Shown one piece after another: positions 48,327 through 60,700 of a stretch of DNA of 64,000 bases (its first letter is position 1; each line of letters opens with the position of its first letter). The position numbers and the translations under genes were made by a program. Origin of the DNA: Ophryocystis elektroscirrha. Its lineage: Eukaryota > Apicomplexa > Conoidasida > Neogregarinorida > Ophryocystidae. The notes under the pieces are model-generated. The model had not been told where the DNA came from. It did not search any database and worked only from the letters and a program-made list of their open reading frames with translations. Location of the stretch: NCBI GenBank assembly GCA_030141585.1, contig JAQIFP010000023.1:83656-147655 (forward strand). The letters run 5' to 3'.

Positions 48327-49694
48327 TTAATTATTATTTTGATATGAAGTTTGATTCATAGATGTGCATTTAAAGACTATATTTGCATTAGGTAGTATGT
48401 GCTGTAATAACTGAAAGTCTTTGTATACGTTTGACATTTTAGGCTCCCCGCATGTTGGTTTTGAATAATTGTTTGCAGGTATATATAATGAAGATTTGGG
48501 AATCGAATTTTGGTTGTACGGTTTGCTTGATTTTCCAGTAATACTAGTATGCTTATTAACCATATAGGATTGCTGCTGTTGATCAATTGTTCTCATATTC
48601 ATGTGTGTGCGACAATTTTCTTTAGTGTTAGCCAGAAAATTATTCTTTGATAAATCATTTTCTAAGTATGATGGTGATAACGGGGATATTCTATCATAAA
48701 AAGGAACAGATTTATTTTGTATGGACTTCATGTTTTGACAGTCATTAAAACTATCATCATTTAATAAACTTGACTGTTTCATATTATCAAACACAACGGC
48801 GTTATTTAAATTATAATTGGTTGATGGATAGTTATTAATGAATGAGTTGTTATTATCATAATCTTCATCAGAGTATGTATAAGGAAATGACATATCTTTG
48901 GATACTAAAAAAGAATTGTCATTTTTTACATTTGATTGTAGCTTTAAATGCGGGAACAATAACGAAAAATCATTATTATTAAGGTCATAATTATATTCAT
49001 ATTTTGAAAGCTCAGAATTTCTATTTGAATTGTAAGCTAATTTATTAATGTGATTAAAATTGAACGGCATTTTAGGCATACAGTCAGTGAATTTAGAGTT
49101 TAATAAGCCATTATGAGCATTGTCTTGCATGGAATAGATGTTATTTTCGTTTCCATGTGGATTGCTGCTGTATGCATCTTTAGGAGTATTTAATAAAGAG
49201 TGACTGTAAGCATTTTTATACATAACTGTATCGTATTTGTAAGTTTCAGTTGATATACTGCATATAATTTGTTGTGCTATTTTATTTATAACTTTTTGTT
49301 CATTTGGAAATATAGATAATAATAATTCTTGTACACGGTTTTTTAGTATCGTATAAATAATTTGTTCTCGTGCATTTTGTATTTGATTTGCTTGATTATA
49401 TTTTTCCAGTTGATATAAATTTTGTACTTTCAAATCAATCTCATGATATAACTCCATCTTCAACTTTCTAACTCCTTCTATTAATTTAGTAATGAGCGAT
49501 GAGTTATCTGAGTTTAAAGCTGAATTATCAGAACTTGGCATATGACAGTTTGAATTCAAATTTTCATGCAAAGGCTTTGATTTGTTACTTGGAGGTAAAC
49601 CATCTTTTAAAGATTGTAAATGTTTAATATCTTCAACTAATTCACTTTTGCTTTCAGGAGGAGTTAAAATTTCATCTGTATTAAAGTAAGTCAT
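48327..49694 (-). CDS. Asn/Ser-rich protein, unrecognised
   Basis: Single exon, 455 residues. Residues 75-150 are helical and likely coiled coil (ITKLIEGVRKLKMELYHEIDLK, AREQIIYTILKNRVQELLL region); the rest is Asn/Ser/Tyr-rich and low complexity. No signal peptide or domain. The stop is 17 bp from the stop of the convergent secreted gene. The start is the first ATG. A nuclear or cytoskeletal role is possible but unsupported. Confidence 0.65.
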   Translation of the reverse strand: MTYFNTDEILTPPESKSELVEDIKHLQSLKDGLPPSNKSKPLHENLNSNCHMPSSDNSALNSDNSSLITKLIEGVRKLKMELYHEIDLKVQNLYQLEKYNQANQIQNAREQIIYTILKNRVQELLLSIFPNEQKVINKIAQQIICSISTETYKYDTVMYKNAYSHSLLNTPKDAYSSNPHGNENNIYSMQDNAHNGLLNSKFTDCMPKMPFNFNHINKLAYNSNRNSELSKYEYNYDLNNNDFSLLFPHLKLQSNVKNDNSFLVSKDMSFPYTYSDEDYDNNNSFINNYPSTNYNLNNAVVFDNMKQSSLLNDDSFNDCQNMKSIQNKSVPFYDRISPLSPSYLENDLSKNNFLANTKENCRTHMNMRTIDQQQQSYMVNKHTSITGKSSKPYNQNSIPKSSLYIPANNYSKPTCGEPKMSNVYKDFQLLQHILPNANIVFKCTSMNQTSYQNNN

Positions 49695-49781
49695 ACAATC
49701 TGAATAAAAACAGCAACTTCAAATCAGTTTTTAATGGTAATATTATAATTTTTTTAAATATAACAAAAACAGACCAATAAT

Positions 49782-49913
<132 letters not shown>

Positions 49914-49930
49914 NNNNNNNNNNNNNNNNN
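49914..49930. other. Assembly gap, 17 N
   Basis: Seventeen unknown bases separate the ATT microsatellite from a short (TA)n tract at 49931-49942. The gap length may be nominal. RPA1 exons begin 90 bp to the right. Confidence 0.99.
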
Positions 49931-50018
49931 TATATATATATAAATTAAATATATGTAAAACAATTAATGTAATTATCATAAGGCGGAAATATTCTCTTTT
50001 TTTTTAATGTAAATTTAC

Positions 50019-51162
50019 TTTCTAGAGAAAGGAATTTTGATGTTTTTTGATTGCTCGTCATCTAATAATTCGATAACTGAATTCATATCAAAGGTGATTT
50101 CGTAGCCATGCTCTAAATTTGAATAACGTTTATTGGCTACTTGAACACGTCCTTTGGAGAATTTGTGTACCTAAAGTTCAACTATATATTCTTGATACTA
50201 TATATTTATTAATTATTTAATATATTCTTTAGCATTAGAAATAAATATTATTTGTTATACAATTTAGATCACACATTTGTTAGTTAAATTCAAATATGAT
50301 AAATAGTAAAACTATATAGCATACTCTACTATATAACATAATATTTTATTAACATAGTAATAACAGAGTAATATATATTAACCTATATATTAATATACAA
50401 TAATATAATATTAATATAATAATAGTAATTATAATAAATAATATAATAGTAATTAGATTATTATAATTATACTAATAATTATAATAATAATTATATCAAA
50501 TATTATAATAATAATAATAATAATAATAATAATGTATCTTATAATTTGAAAAACACTCTATAAAATATCAGCTGTATATAAATGTAAAACCGATATTAAA
50601 TATGTTAATAATATAGCTAAATACTCAATTAAATTAACATTAAAAAAACTTTAAGACTTATTTGATAATAAATTGTTATACGCACTAAATAACATAAAAT
50701 TTTAAGAAGTATAATAATTTACTTTTAATGTCACATATGCGCAAACTAATTACTGAATAATGTACTTATTTCCACCTTTCCTAACTTGATGTAATCCATC
50801 CATTTATCGCAAGCATCGCCCCAGAATTTCGCACGAATTGCATCTCCCTGTATAATTAGATATTAAATTTATTTAATACATATATATACATTTATTACAT
50901 TATTTATTTCTAATTCAAGTGCTGTAATTATTTAAATAAACGGTATATTAAATATATTACATAACATTAGTGTACATGTTTGAACATGCGTAATATAACT
51001 ATTATATAGGAATCTTACATGACAGTCCATAATATCAATACTTCCAATTTTGCTTGTTGTGCCATTTTTTTGGAACGTATTTATAGGGGATTTTTCAGTA
51101 ACTCTGCCACATATTGTCCAATTGGGAATCCAAGTAGTTAATTGTTTAACCGGTAAATACAT
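50019..51162 (-). CDS. RPA1: Replication protein A large subunit, N-terminal part (DBD-A); 3' end missing here
   Basis: Three minus-strand exons: 51162-51019 (WIPNWTICGRVTEKSPIN), about 50850-50775 (GDAIRAKFWGDACDKW) and about 50176-50019 (VHKFSKGRVQVANKRY and GYEITFD). These are the consecutive strands of RPA1 DBD-A. The ATG at 51160-51162 gives a short-type protein without the N-terminal DBD-F domain, as described for some apicomplexan RPA1 proteins. The last exon ends at a donor (AGA AA then GTAAAT) in phase 2. The expected next exon, DBD-B, is not to the left (gap and Asn-rich gene) but at 8594, where the acceptor continues phase 2 and completes the codon as Lys. The introns at 50180-50770 and 50850-51018 are AT-rich. 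Confidence 0.9.
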
Positions 51163-51382
51163 TGAAATCTTAGTGAAAAGAACTTATTTTTATTTCATTC
51201 TAGTAACCAGCTTTCAGGATCGACAATCAAAAAATAATTTAATGTAAATAAATTTTCCATATACTATATAATCATTATTATTATAAAAATTATTGTTTTC
51301 TAAGTCGTTTGTTTGATTGTTTCAAGAATTTTTAATTTTTTTTTCTAATTGTACAATAAAGTACAATGACGGGAGGTGAATT

Positions 51383-51867
51383 ATGCTGATTGTTCAAATA
51401 ATTTCAATGTTATTATTATTATTTTTGAGATCTTACAATACATTAAAGAAACCAAGCAAGCTTGAAAACTACTTAGATCAAGCAAATGTAACTCATGGAA
51501 GCATTGGTATTTGTTATTCTTATAATAATTTTCACAGTATTTGAAATTGAGCCTGGTGATGAGGGTGAATATATCACTAGATAATTAATTTCAGACGATA
51601 GCAACGACATCGAACATATGATCGGTGATGGATTTGGGGAGCCTGTTTTTTTGTTAAGAAATTCTAAAAATCTTGAGGAGGATCTTGCAACAATTGATAA
51701 TGACATGTTCTTGCCTTACCAATTTGGCTATGCAGGATATACTGGTAATTTATTGTATTACTCAAGCTTTGATATTAAGGCAAATTAATACTTTTATTCT
51801 AGTCAATATACATTTTGTTCCAATTTTAAGCCCATATGATTTCGTTTATGTAATGAAGCCTAATTGA
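51383..51867 (+). CDS. Small secreted acidic protein, unrecognised
   Basis: Four exons with introns of 31-60 nt join in frame (51383-51509, about 51541-51568, 51597-51744, 51803-51867). About 120 residues. Signal peptide MLIVQIISMLLLLFLRS, then an acidic region (IEHMIGDGFGEPVFLL, NLEEDLATIDNDMFLP) and a hydrophobic/aromatic end (FVPILSPYDFVYVMKPN). No cysteines after the signal, no known domain. Divergent from the RPA1 5' fragment. Confidence 0.6.
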
Positions 51868-52189
51868 ATTAAAGCTTATAATAAATATTTTTACGAATTA
51901 CTTATTATCTCGCGTCTTCTAATAATCCATTAAAATAAAATTAATAAAAAAAAAAATTGTACAATATATTTATTTCTAAATATAATTCTAAAAGCAATAA
52001 TCAAGATTTTAATTGAACATAATTATCATTCATTGAACACTTGCACATAGATACATGACATTAGAAAAAGACATAAGTTCAACTTTGAAGCAAATTTTTT
52101 AGTTTAATATTTTGTGTGTATACAATAGGAAAAAGAGTTTCGAATAATGACGAATTCGTACGAACCGAAAATATTGGAAGGCATCTATA
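51868..52189. other. AT-rich region between convergent genes
   Basis: No coding signal. It lies between the stop of the small secreted gene and the stop of dynactin p27. Confidence 0.5.
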
Positions 52190-53176
52190 CTAGGTTTTTT
52201 TTGGCCATTCGTCTATTGGAGAGTTTAAAATTTCGGCATCTGCTTCTTTAATATACTCAACAAGTGTTTTATGTTGCTGCAAGTGAAAATTATTTTGAAT
52301 AATCTGTATTACCAAAACGTAATTTCTTGAGTTAGTCTCCAAATTTGGTAATATATTTTTCGAGTTAATAAAAACGTAATGATTTGGAATTTCAACAGAA
52401 TCATCAACACTTGCATAGTTTTTAATAATACATTGATTTCCCACTCTAGCTCCTTTTTTCAATATGCCTAGGTACAACAATTCTCATTATATATATATAT
52501 ATATATATATTTATTTTAAATACATATATATAAAACATACGTGTGCTATAATTTGAGTCTTACATGTTTTTTCATTGTACTGTAAAGTTGTATCACAGTA
52601 TGATTTAAAAAAACTTCAAATCTTGTAAAACGTATATAAATTATTATTGATTTGTAATATATATATATATATATATATATATGCAATTTATTACTATATA
52701 CATGTAAATTAACATTATATATATAGTTTACATATACAATAAGTTGATAAAGTATTCTTATATAGCCTGCGTATACTTACATTTAGAATTTATGACATTA
52801 TTATCTCCAATAACGCAATCATCGTAAATTTCTATATAAAAATGTAAAGGTGTATACACGTATACCAGCTCCAGCTTCCATGATGTTGTTATTCCCTATT
52901 TTCAGCAAAGCTTCTGTTCTAAGTATTAAATATCACTGCCTAAATACATTACGTGTTGATGATGACTACTTGCTCCTTTATTATATTGTTTTCTCCTATT
53001 TGAATTGACCCTTTTTTTGCCAATATAAATGCACTTGGGTGAATCTGGCAGCCTTTTCCTATTTTTACAGTTCCTTGAATTACGCACAAAGATGATATTA
53101 GCGTATCAGCAGGAATAATTATATCCTTGATATCTGATCGCCTCACAAGTTTATTTATAAATATTCCGTTCACCAT
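52190..53176 (-). CDS. DCTN6: Dynactin subunit p27 (DCTN6), left-handed beta-helix protein
   Basis: Minus-strand exons 53176-52955, about 52920-52868, about 52833-52787 and about 52468-52190 join in frame, about 190-200 residues. Hexapeptide-like repeats VKIGKGCQIHPSAFILA, SIQIGENNIIKEQVVII, LKIGNNNIMEAGA, CVIGDNNVINSKC and ARVGNQCIIKNYASV form the left-handed beta helix of the p25/p27 pair, and the order and the HLQQHKTLVEYIKE tail match p27. This pair caps the pointed end of the dynactin Arp filament and aids dynein cargo binding. The ATG at 53174-53176 was chosen. The frame is open upstream and may continue, via a 30-nt intron, into the basic gene at 53204-54448. Confidence 0.85.
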
Positions 53177-53203
53177 TTTATTCGTAGGACAAACTAAATA
53201 CTT

Positions 53204-54448
53204 TTAGTAAGACTTGAAAATACCTTTAAGTGCAGTGGGTTTTTCCGAAGTAGCAGAAATATAGTTCTCGGTGTATTCATCTAATTTTTGAGATAAAACA
53301 ATTTGAACTTGAATTGCTATATGCGTGTTATATATACGAATAAGCGATTTTTAACAGCAAAAAACTCGAGCAAAGTGTGTTATTTGCTGTTACTTTTACT
53401 TTATCTTTATATAATTCTTTCACTATAACTAAGCATATACTGGATTAACCAATAAATAACCATATTATCAATATGTATTATATATATATATATAATTAAA
53501 TTTACCTCCTCTAATGTCTGGGTAGAATGCGATATCAGGAACTTCGTAAATAGACTGGTCTTGTACGGTATCTTTGTGGACGTGGTGAAAATATTGACCA
53601 AAGTCTGTACACGAATGCGTTACACCAAATTGTCTCGAATCGTAGAATACATTTTCTTTTTTGAAAGTAGGCAAAGTAACGTTTTTAATTTGCTTAGAAA
53701 TAGGAATGCGGTAATTAGATAATTGAGACTGTATTAAGAGCACATTTAGCGGAATGGTGTGGGCCCATTGATTTAAATTGGCTACGATAGAAGGGTAGGG
53801 GTATTTTATCATTGCTGAAAAATTGCTTTCTTTGCGTGGTTCCGATTCAATGCTTTTTTCTATTATCAAATCGTACTGTTTCGGTAAAACAATGGGACTT
53901 TTTTTGCTAACATTAACAGGCACCTTAATAGCAGGACGAATTATACTTTCGGTTCCAAATAGAGACTTTGAATAAACGGGAACATTTTTTGTCGGATGGA
54001 TTACAGGTTCTGATTGAACCGGACTTTCTTTGGAACGGCTAATTTTGAGAGACCGATTAAATCGTCGTGCATTAATAATTAACTCTGCAGCTTTCTTAAA
54101 AAGTGGTTTATGTGAAACAATTTTTGATTCCTCATATTTCTTATTGCTGTTTGTTTTTGACGAAATAGGCTCTCTACTACTTGAAATTTTTGAAAATGAT
54201 TTTAATTTTCGATTCAATTTTTCAAAATCAATTGACTTTTTCATTGCTGGTAAAGTATTTAGATTCTTTTTCTTTTCGTTTATCGGCTTTTTTAAACCCA
54301 AAGATTTAAGTGAAAATTTTTTTGCTGTGGTATTTGCTTTGTATGTGCTGCTCAAAAAAGTATTTTTCTCCTTAAACTTCTGATAGGACGCCCTATTTGT
54401 TAATATCTCCGGATTAAACTTTTTTGGTGTTTTTGGACCTCCACTCAT
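53204..54448 (-). CDS. Basic protein of unknown function, two exons (possible N-terminal part of a p27 fusion)
   Basis: Exon 1 (54448 to about 53510) starts MSGGPKTPKKFNPEIL; exon 2 (about 53323-53204) adds QVQIVLSQKLDEYTENYIS and ends at TAA 53204-53206. About 360 residues. The N-terminal 150 residues are Lys/Ser-rich and disordered; the C-terminal part is better ordered (SIVANLNQWAHTIPLNVLL, FGQYFHHVHKDTVQ). The reading through exon 2 can instead splice, 27 bp before the p27 start, with an intron of exactly 30 nt. No domain recognised. Confidence 0.62.
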
Positions 54449-54715
54449 TATTTAATTAAGATTTATTTATTTATCATTTATAATGTGCTAATGTAGAAAT
54501 TCGTAGGTCATTCCCATACTTTATAATCGACTGAAATCATTGATTATATTATTTGTACTTAATTTATAACATGAAATAGTTCATATTGCATGAATTCTAT
54601 TAGATCTAATAAATTAATAACAAATTTGCGCTTTTTATATATTTTGAATGTTATGTAAATACGGGTGTATAAACAAAATTATGGTTTTTAATTAATTTTA
54701 AAAAATAGACATGTA

Positions 54716-57700
54716 ATGCACGAAATTACAGAACCAGAAATATCTGTCACAAAGTTAGCTCCTGATAAGGATGCTAAAGAATATCTAAGAATTCAAAACA
54801 AAGATTTTAATCAATTAACTTCATATGATAGTCCTTCATTGCTTTCCAATCGAAATCAAAGAGATATATTTATTTATTCTTCAGAAGAAGAATCTCCTAA
54901 TTACGGAAACTATAATTCCGAGCCGTCCACGCATTATAAAGGTTTTGACGATTATGAGCATAATGCATTAACTATTGAATCACATAGTGGAAATAAGGAA
55001 TTTTCAAGTACCGAAGATAATGACCACAATTCCGAAAACAACACACAATTAAATACAGATAAAGAATCTTTATTATCCAATATTGGTACTTCTATCTTGT
55101 AAATTATTAAATAATGAAACTAACTGAAAAACTTTAATCATTAAAAAAATTTGTCATAGAATTACATGATAAGTTTGAAAGATCTTAAATATTTATATAT
55201 ACATTTAACTGTCAGCTATGTGTTTTAAAAATTGGAACATATTAAACGATCACATGAGAATATACCTGCATATACATATGTATATAATTATCTATATTAA
55301 TAAAATATTAAAATTGTATTTTTTACAAAATAAGGTTTCATTTTATATTAACATAAATGTGTATTGTACTCTCTTATTTGTGATAAGTGAAAACTGAACA
55401 TCTTAACACACGTATGCTTATGTGCTTAATATTTCATTGTGTTTTATTAGTCATTTATGAGAATATGTAATAGAATATTTACTCTTAAGAATACATGTGA
55501 AAATATCTTTAAATGCATTTTAATTGATATATAGTATATAAAGTTATAATACTCGTTATGTAAATCTTCATTTTTTTTCATAAAATATAGTGAATAAATT
55601 GATTTTTATTAGAAGTTAGATCAGTTGAAGAATTTGGAGAATTTTCATTAAAGCAAAGTACTACAAATTCATTGAGACAAGATATTGAACTTCCAGCTCA
55701 TAGACAGACTAACGAAGACATGATGAAACAGAATATCAAAATTTCAATTTTTAACCATTCTGAGAAAAAAAATTCTGTTAACCTTAGATTTCGACCCTTA
55801 GAAGAATTTGACATTAGCCAAAATGAATTTATAACTTGGTCTGTTGAAGCTAAAAAAGGTTTTGTGCATATAACAAGAAACGATCAACTGGTCAGTAAAA
55901 TCAGTTTAGATTTATTCAGTATAAACGTATTTTAGAATCAGTTATAATTTATATATAACACACCAAGACCTGTGTAAAAATATTTGATAGTTGTAATAGT
56001 AGTTTTCCGGTGTTATTGTTAATGGAAAATGCAACATATAATAAATGTCAGTTACATAATAAGTTAGTTTATATACACACTAATCGTTTCTCAAATAATT
56101 AATTTTGTAATTATGAAAACAGGCTGCTTCTGTTCCCAACAATATTCAAGATAAGTTCAATGAAGAAAAGTCGCGCATTCTATCTGACTTGCAATTTAAA
56201 GGCCGCTTTTTCAAAAAGTGTTCAACTAATGTAGAAATATACGAGAAGTCAATTCAACAAGCTGTAATCCAAATTACAGAAGTGAGAAGCAATACTCATA
56301 TATTTAAGAACAGGGTTTTCATTGTTTAATAATTACGTGTGGATTGAATGATTCAGGAAAAAAACACACATTCATAGGAAACCAAAAACATCATGGTTTG
56401 ATACCTCAGGTAATTATTGAATATATATAAATGACTATAATAAGGCAATGTCTGATTTGTTTGCGCACTTGGAATCTTACACAAATATTCATGACAATGG
56501 TCTGAGAAGTATTCAAAAAAATTATACATCTGCTATTTCTGAAACATTGAAACATGAAACAAATAATTCGCGCAAACAAATCCATTTTGTTGTTCGTATG
56601 GCTATAGTGAGCTTAAATGGTAACAAGTGTACTGATTTATTGAAACAAATCGAAACCAAACAAAAACATATTTTTGTTCCTAAGGTACGAACGTTAGCCA
56701 TGGAAACATTAGTTCATCCGAGTATTGCAATAATTTTATGCTAAATATATTAATATAGTTATACAAAACTGTTAATTTAAGTTTTTAGTCTTATTTGAAG
56801 AATAGATAAATATATTTCAAAACTTCAATACTTTGTATTTAAAATTGAAATTAATTATATACAATACTAAAAATGTTCTGATCTTATATATGAAATTTAG
56901 TTTGTTAAACATGAAACACCATTAGCCGTTTATTATGAGGCTGAGAATTTGGAATGGAAACTCTTTACTAATCTTTCCAGTATGTTATCTAAATTTGCTG
57001 AGTGAGATTTGCATAAATAACTATTTTTTTCAGAAGTGTCGTTCATTTTAAGAGAAATGGAAAAGATCATTTATGCGTTTTTATTCGGGTTGAAAAAGTT
57101 TTAGTGGAATTCAATTTAAAAGAATTTAGCAAAATTGAGTCAAATACATTTTTCCGCCGTATAAAAATTTTAGAAAGAACTGAAGGGTCCTTGGCTTTTT
57201 ATATTCCTTCAAACGTGTCTTCCTTTTATAATTCAAAACCTGGTAGGTTATATGAACAAAAAAAGCCATTAAATTATAATAGGATCGTTGATTGATAATA
57301 ATTTGCTTAGTTTTTTCGAAATAATTGATAATAACGAGTTTGCTACAGAAGTTCAACAACATTTGGACAGTTCACTTATTTCAAAAGTAAAATTTGCAAT
57401 TATATTTGTTTTCCATTTTTAGTTGCTATCGTTTTATTTTGCTGAATTCACGAGTTCATATATATTCATTATTACTATAAACCCTTCAACTAGATTTGCT
57501 GTTAATAACTCAAAATTACTTCATTTAGCAAAAAAACTTTCAGAGAAGCAAAACACAATAAAAACGGTTCATACAGCCTATTCAAATATGTATGAAGTAT
57601 AAGTTACACAAGAAAAATAGAATAAATTTGACAATTTACTTGTAATAAGTTGCGCATATGAATAAAAGTACACTTGTAATTATATAAAAAGAGTCTAAAT

Positions 57701-60700
57701 ATAAAATTTATTCATCAAGCGTTACAAAATTAAAATAAAAACGTTTTGTATTGAGTTGTTAAATATCAATTGTTTTTTTTCAGGTCTTTTTATTGCAAAA
57801 ATATACTAGAAACTTTGCAAGATCTAGAGATCAAAAACGATGAAGCAGAAACAGAATCAAAAAAAAAGGAGTTATTAGCAACTGTAATAAGTTCTGTTAA
57901 TCAAACAGTTGCAGATTTGTTTACCAATGAATAAACCGTGGTCTAAAGTGAAATTTAGACGTCTATTAGCAGTCCAAGCTATGTACGCCCAGTTCAGATT
58001 TCAACTTAACGATGCCGAAACAAAGCTGTCTGTAAAAATGGAAGAAAATGAAGACCCAAAAAAAATAAATGGAAATTCAGAGACATCAAAATTGAAACAA
58101 CAAATCAACTTACTTCAATCACAACAGGAAAGGTTGAGTGCTCACATCAAAGAGCTCCAAGAACAGAATATGACTAAATCCGAACACATTCGCTGCCCAG
58201 AAAAATTACCTAACCTAAAGTTGGTGTATGAATCTTTGAAAGCAGATGATGAAAGTTATTTATCAGAACCCGACATATTTGCTTTCAAAGAAGAAACAAA
58301 TCTACAAGACATTCCAAATATTTTCGTAAATGACAAATTGAATTTTAACGTAAATGATGCCAACGTATCTCAAAACCAACCTATCAAGTCACTACATAGA
58401 CGCTCCGGAAATTCAATAAGTTTTGAATGCAAAGATAAAAAAACTGATCGATTTTTAGATAAGCTTTTAAACAAATTACAAGACAGTTCATCTGAATCCG
58501 ATGGAGTTTATAAAGCAAAGAAAAATAAATCAAGACATAATAAAATAAAAAGAAGAAGTAAAAAACGTCGATCAAACTACATAAAAAGGAGAAGTGATTC
58601 CCCAATGGAAACATGCTCTTTCGAATCATTGGATTCGTCTTATTCTGATCAAAACGAAATTTCAAAAAAGAAAATCAACCCTACAATAAAAGCAACCGGT
58701 CAAATAGATATCAGCAAAAATAACCAGGTAACTCATTGTACATATTTAGCATAATCGAATAGACATTTTGATAACGAAATAAATGCAGTTAAAAATATAA
58801 TTTTTTTTTTTATTTATATTTTGTTATATTCTTTTTTATTATAATAGCTACTCTAATTAATTTAATTTTTTAGAATTTTGGATCAAATTTAAACTTCAAC
58901 ACTTATACAGATAGGAAATTGACTCAAAAACATTCAAAAAGTAAATTTATTTTACATAATATTTATATGAGATCAACAAACATAAATCATATTATTATAT
59001 ATAGCAGTACTATTTCCAATGTATAGCTAAATTGAAAATATCAAGCAAAATTTAAATTTTATATGTTCATATATTTACGAAGTAGATTTGTATATTTAAA
59101 CAAAAGAAATTCAACACTATTGAATTGTCTTTTATTTTATAACTTAAACTCTATATCATGTAGATTTTCATGTTAGTGTTTGTTTTAATTGCTTAAAATT
59201 TTTTAATTTAGAAGGAACTTTAAGAATAAAAACGAATGATATGTCCATAAAACCAACTACAGGTTTTCAATTTGGTACCTCTAACTTAATTCCATATCCA
59301 CCCTTCAAATATCCAGGTCCCGAAAAAGAAGTGAAACCTATTGTTGTGCATTTACATCAGCATTCAAAAGATGGAGTTAAAACTGAAAAAGCTCAATTAA
59401 ACATACATTCGACTAATTCGGACAAAGAAGCTGCAATAAGTGCAGCTGCTATGCTAAGACATAAAATGATCAACGAAAATCCAAATCAGAATTCAACAGT
59501 GTACCCAGGCCATGCAGCATGTGTAATGCCATCCAATGACTCTAGTGTTTTTGTGAATTTTCAGGGAGAAATTGACATTGATCCAAATCTTTTACCTAGA
59601 AATAGACTTTCTTCAAAAATGCCACGTTCTTCAAATTACTATTCTAGCTCGTCTTCATTATCTAATTCCTCATCAGATTCAAGTCATAAATCAAATCATT
59701 CAATTCAAAAAAAAAAAAAAAAAATAAAAGTTAAAAAGAAATATGCACTACAGAGAAAAAGAGATAACAAGAAGCCTTTTGATCTAAATCAACATATTTT
59801 AATTAATCAATTATATCATAATCCTAATACACTAAAAAGTTTCATTGTTAACAAGCCTCTACAAAAACTGCTGCCCCTCATTCGTGCTTTAGATTCTAAA
59901 CGGAGAATTAAATTTATTCAGTCTTATTTACATGGTGTCGTATCTCAGTCAGATTTATCTGACAATTTAGAGAATGCAGTGACCTTATGGTCGTCTAGCT
60001 CAACAGAATCATTAGATGAAATTCGTTCAACCCAAAATTTCATAGATTCTATCAAAACTTCAACTAGACCGCTTAGAAAATTTAAAAGAGCAGTTTTACG
60101 AGGAGAAGCAATGGGTTTCGATGAACGTACAAAATTTTTAGAGAATACACCCACTTTTAGAAAGTTTAATACAAATGAGTTCTTAGAGATGTTACAAAAA
60201 GAAGATATATCTAGATTAAAGGACGATCGAGATGTGACGAATTATAATCAAGTTATTAGACAGGATGCTCAAAAGATGATTTTAGATGATGTACAAGATA
60301 GCCCAAAATTTCAAGATTTATCTGAATCTATTTATTTATTAGAGAATAGTGAAAAAGAAGATGAAAACACGGTAATGGCTCAATTTATAGAAAAAAACAA
60401 ATTGAGTCAAGAAAAAATGGATAAATTTGTTCAGGATGTACAACATAAAACCAATCCTAAAATAATACAGAACTCTTTTGAAGCTAATCATTGTAGTTCA
60501 ATTGATGCTGATGTAGAGAAAGATACTTTTTCAAAAAATACTTTGTCAAAAGATAATTTGTCAAAAGATAATTTGTCAAAAGATAATTTGTCAAAAGATA
60601 ATTTGTCAAAAGATAATTTGTCAAAAGATAATTTGTCAAAAGATAATTTGTTGGAAGGTACTTTGTCGGAAGATACTTTGTCGAGAGATAATTTGTCAAA

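Noticed and set aside
50019..51162. Second, complete RPA1 paralogue
   Set aside because: It ends after DBD-A at a phase-2 donor with no DBD-B exon in reach, and the other fragment lacks exactly this part.
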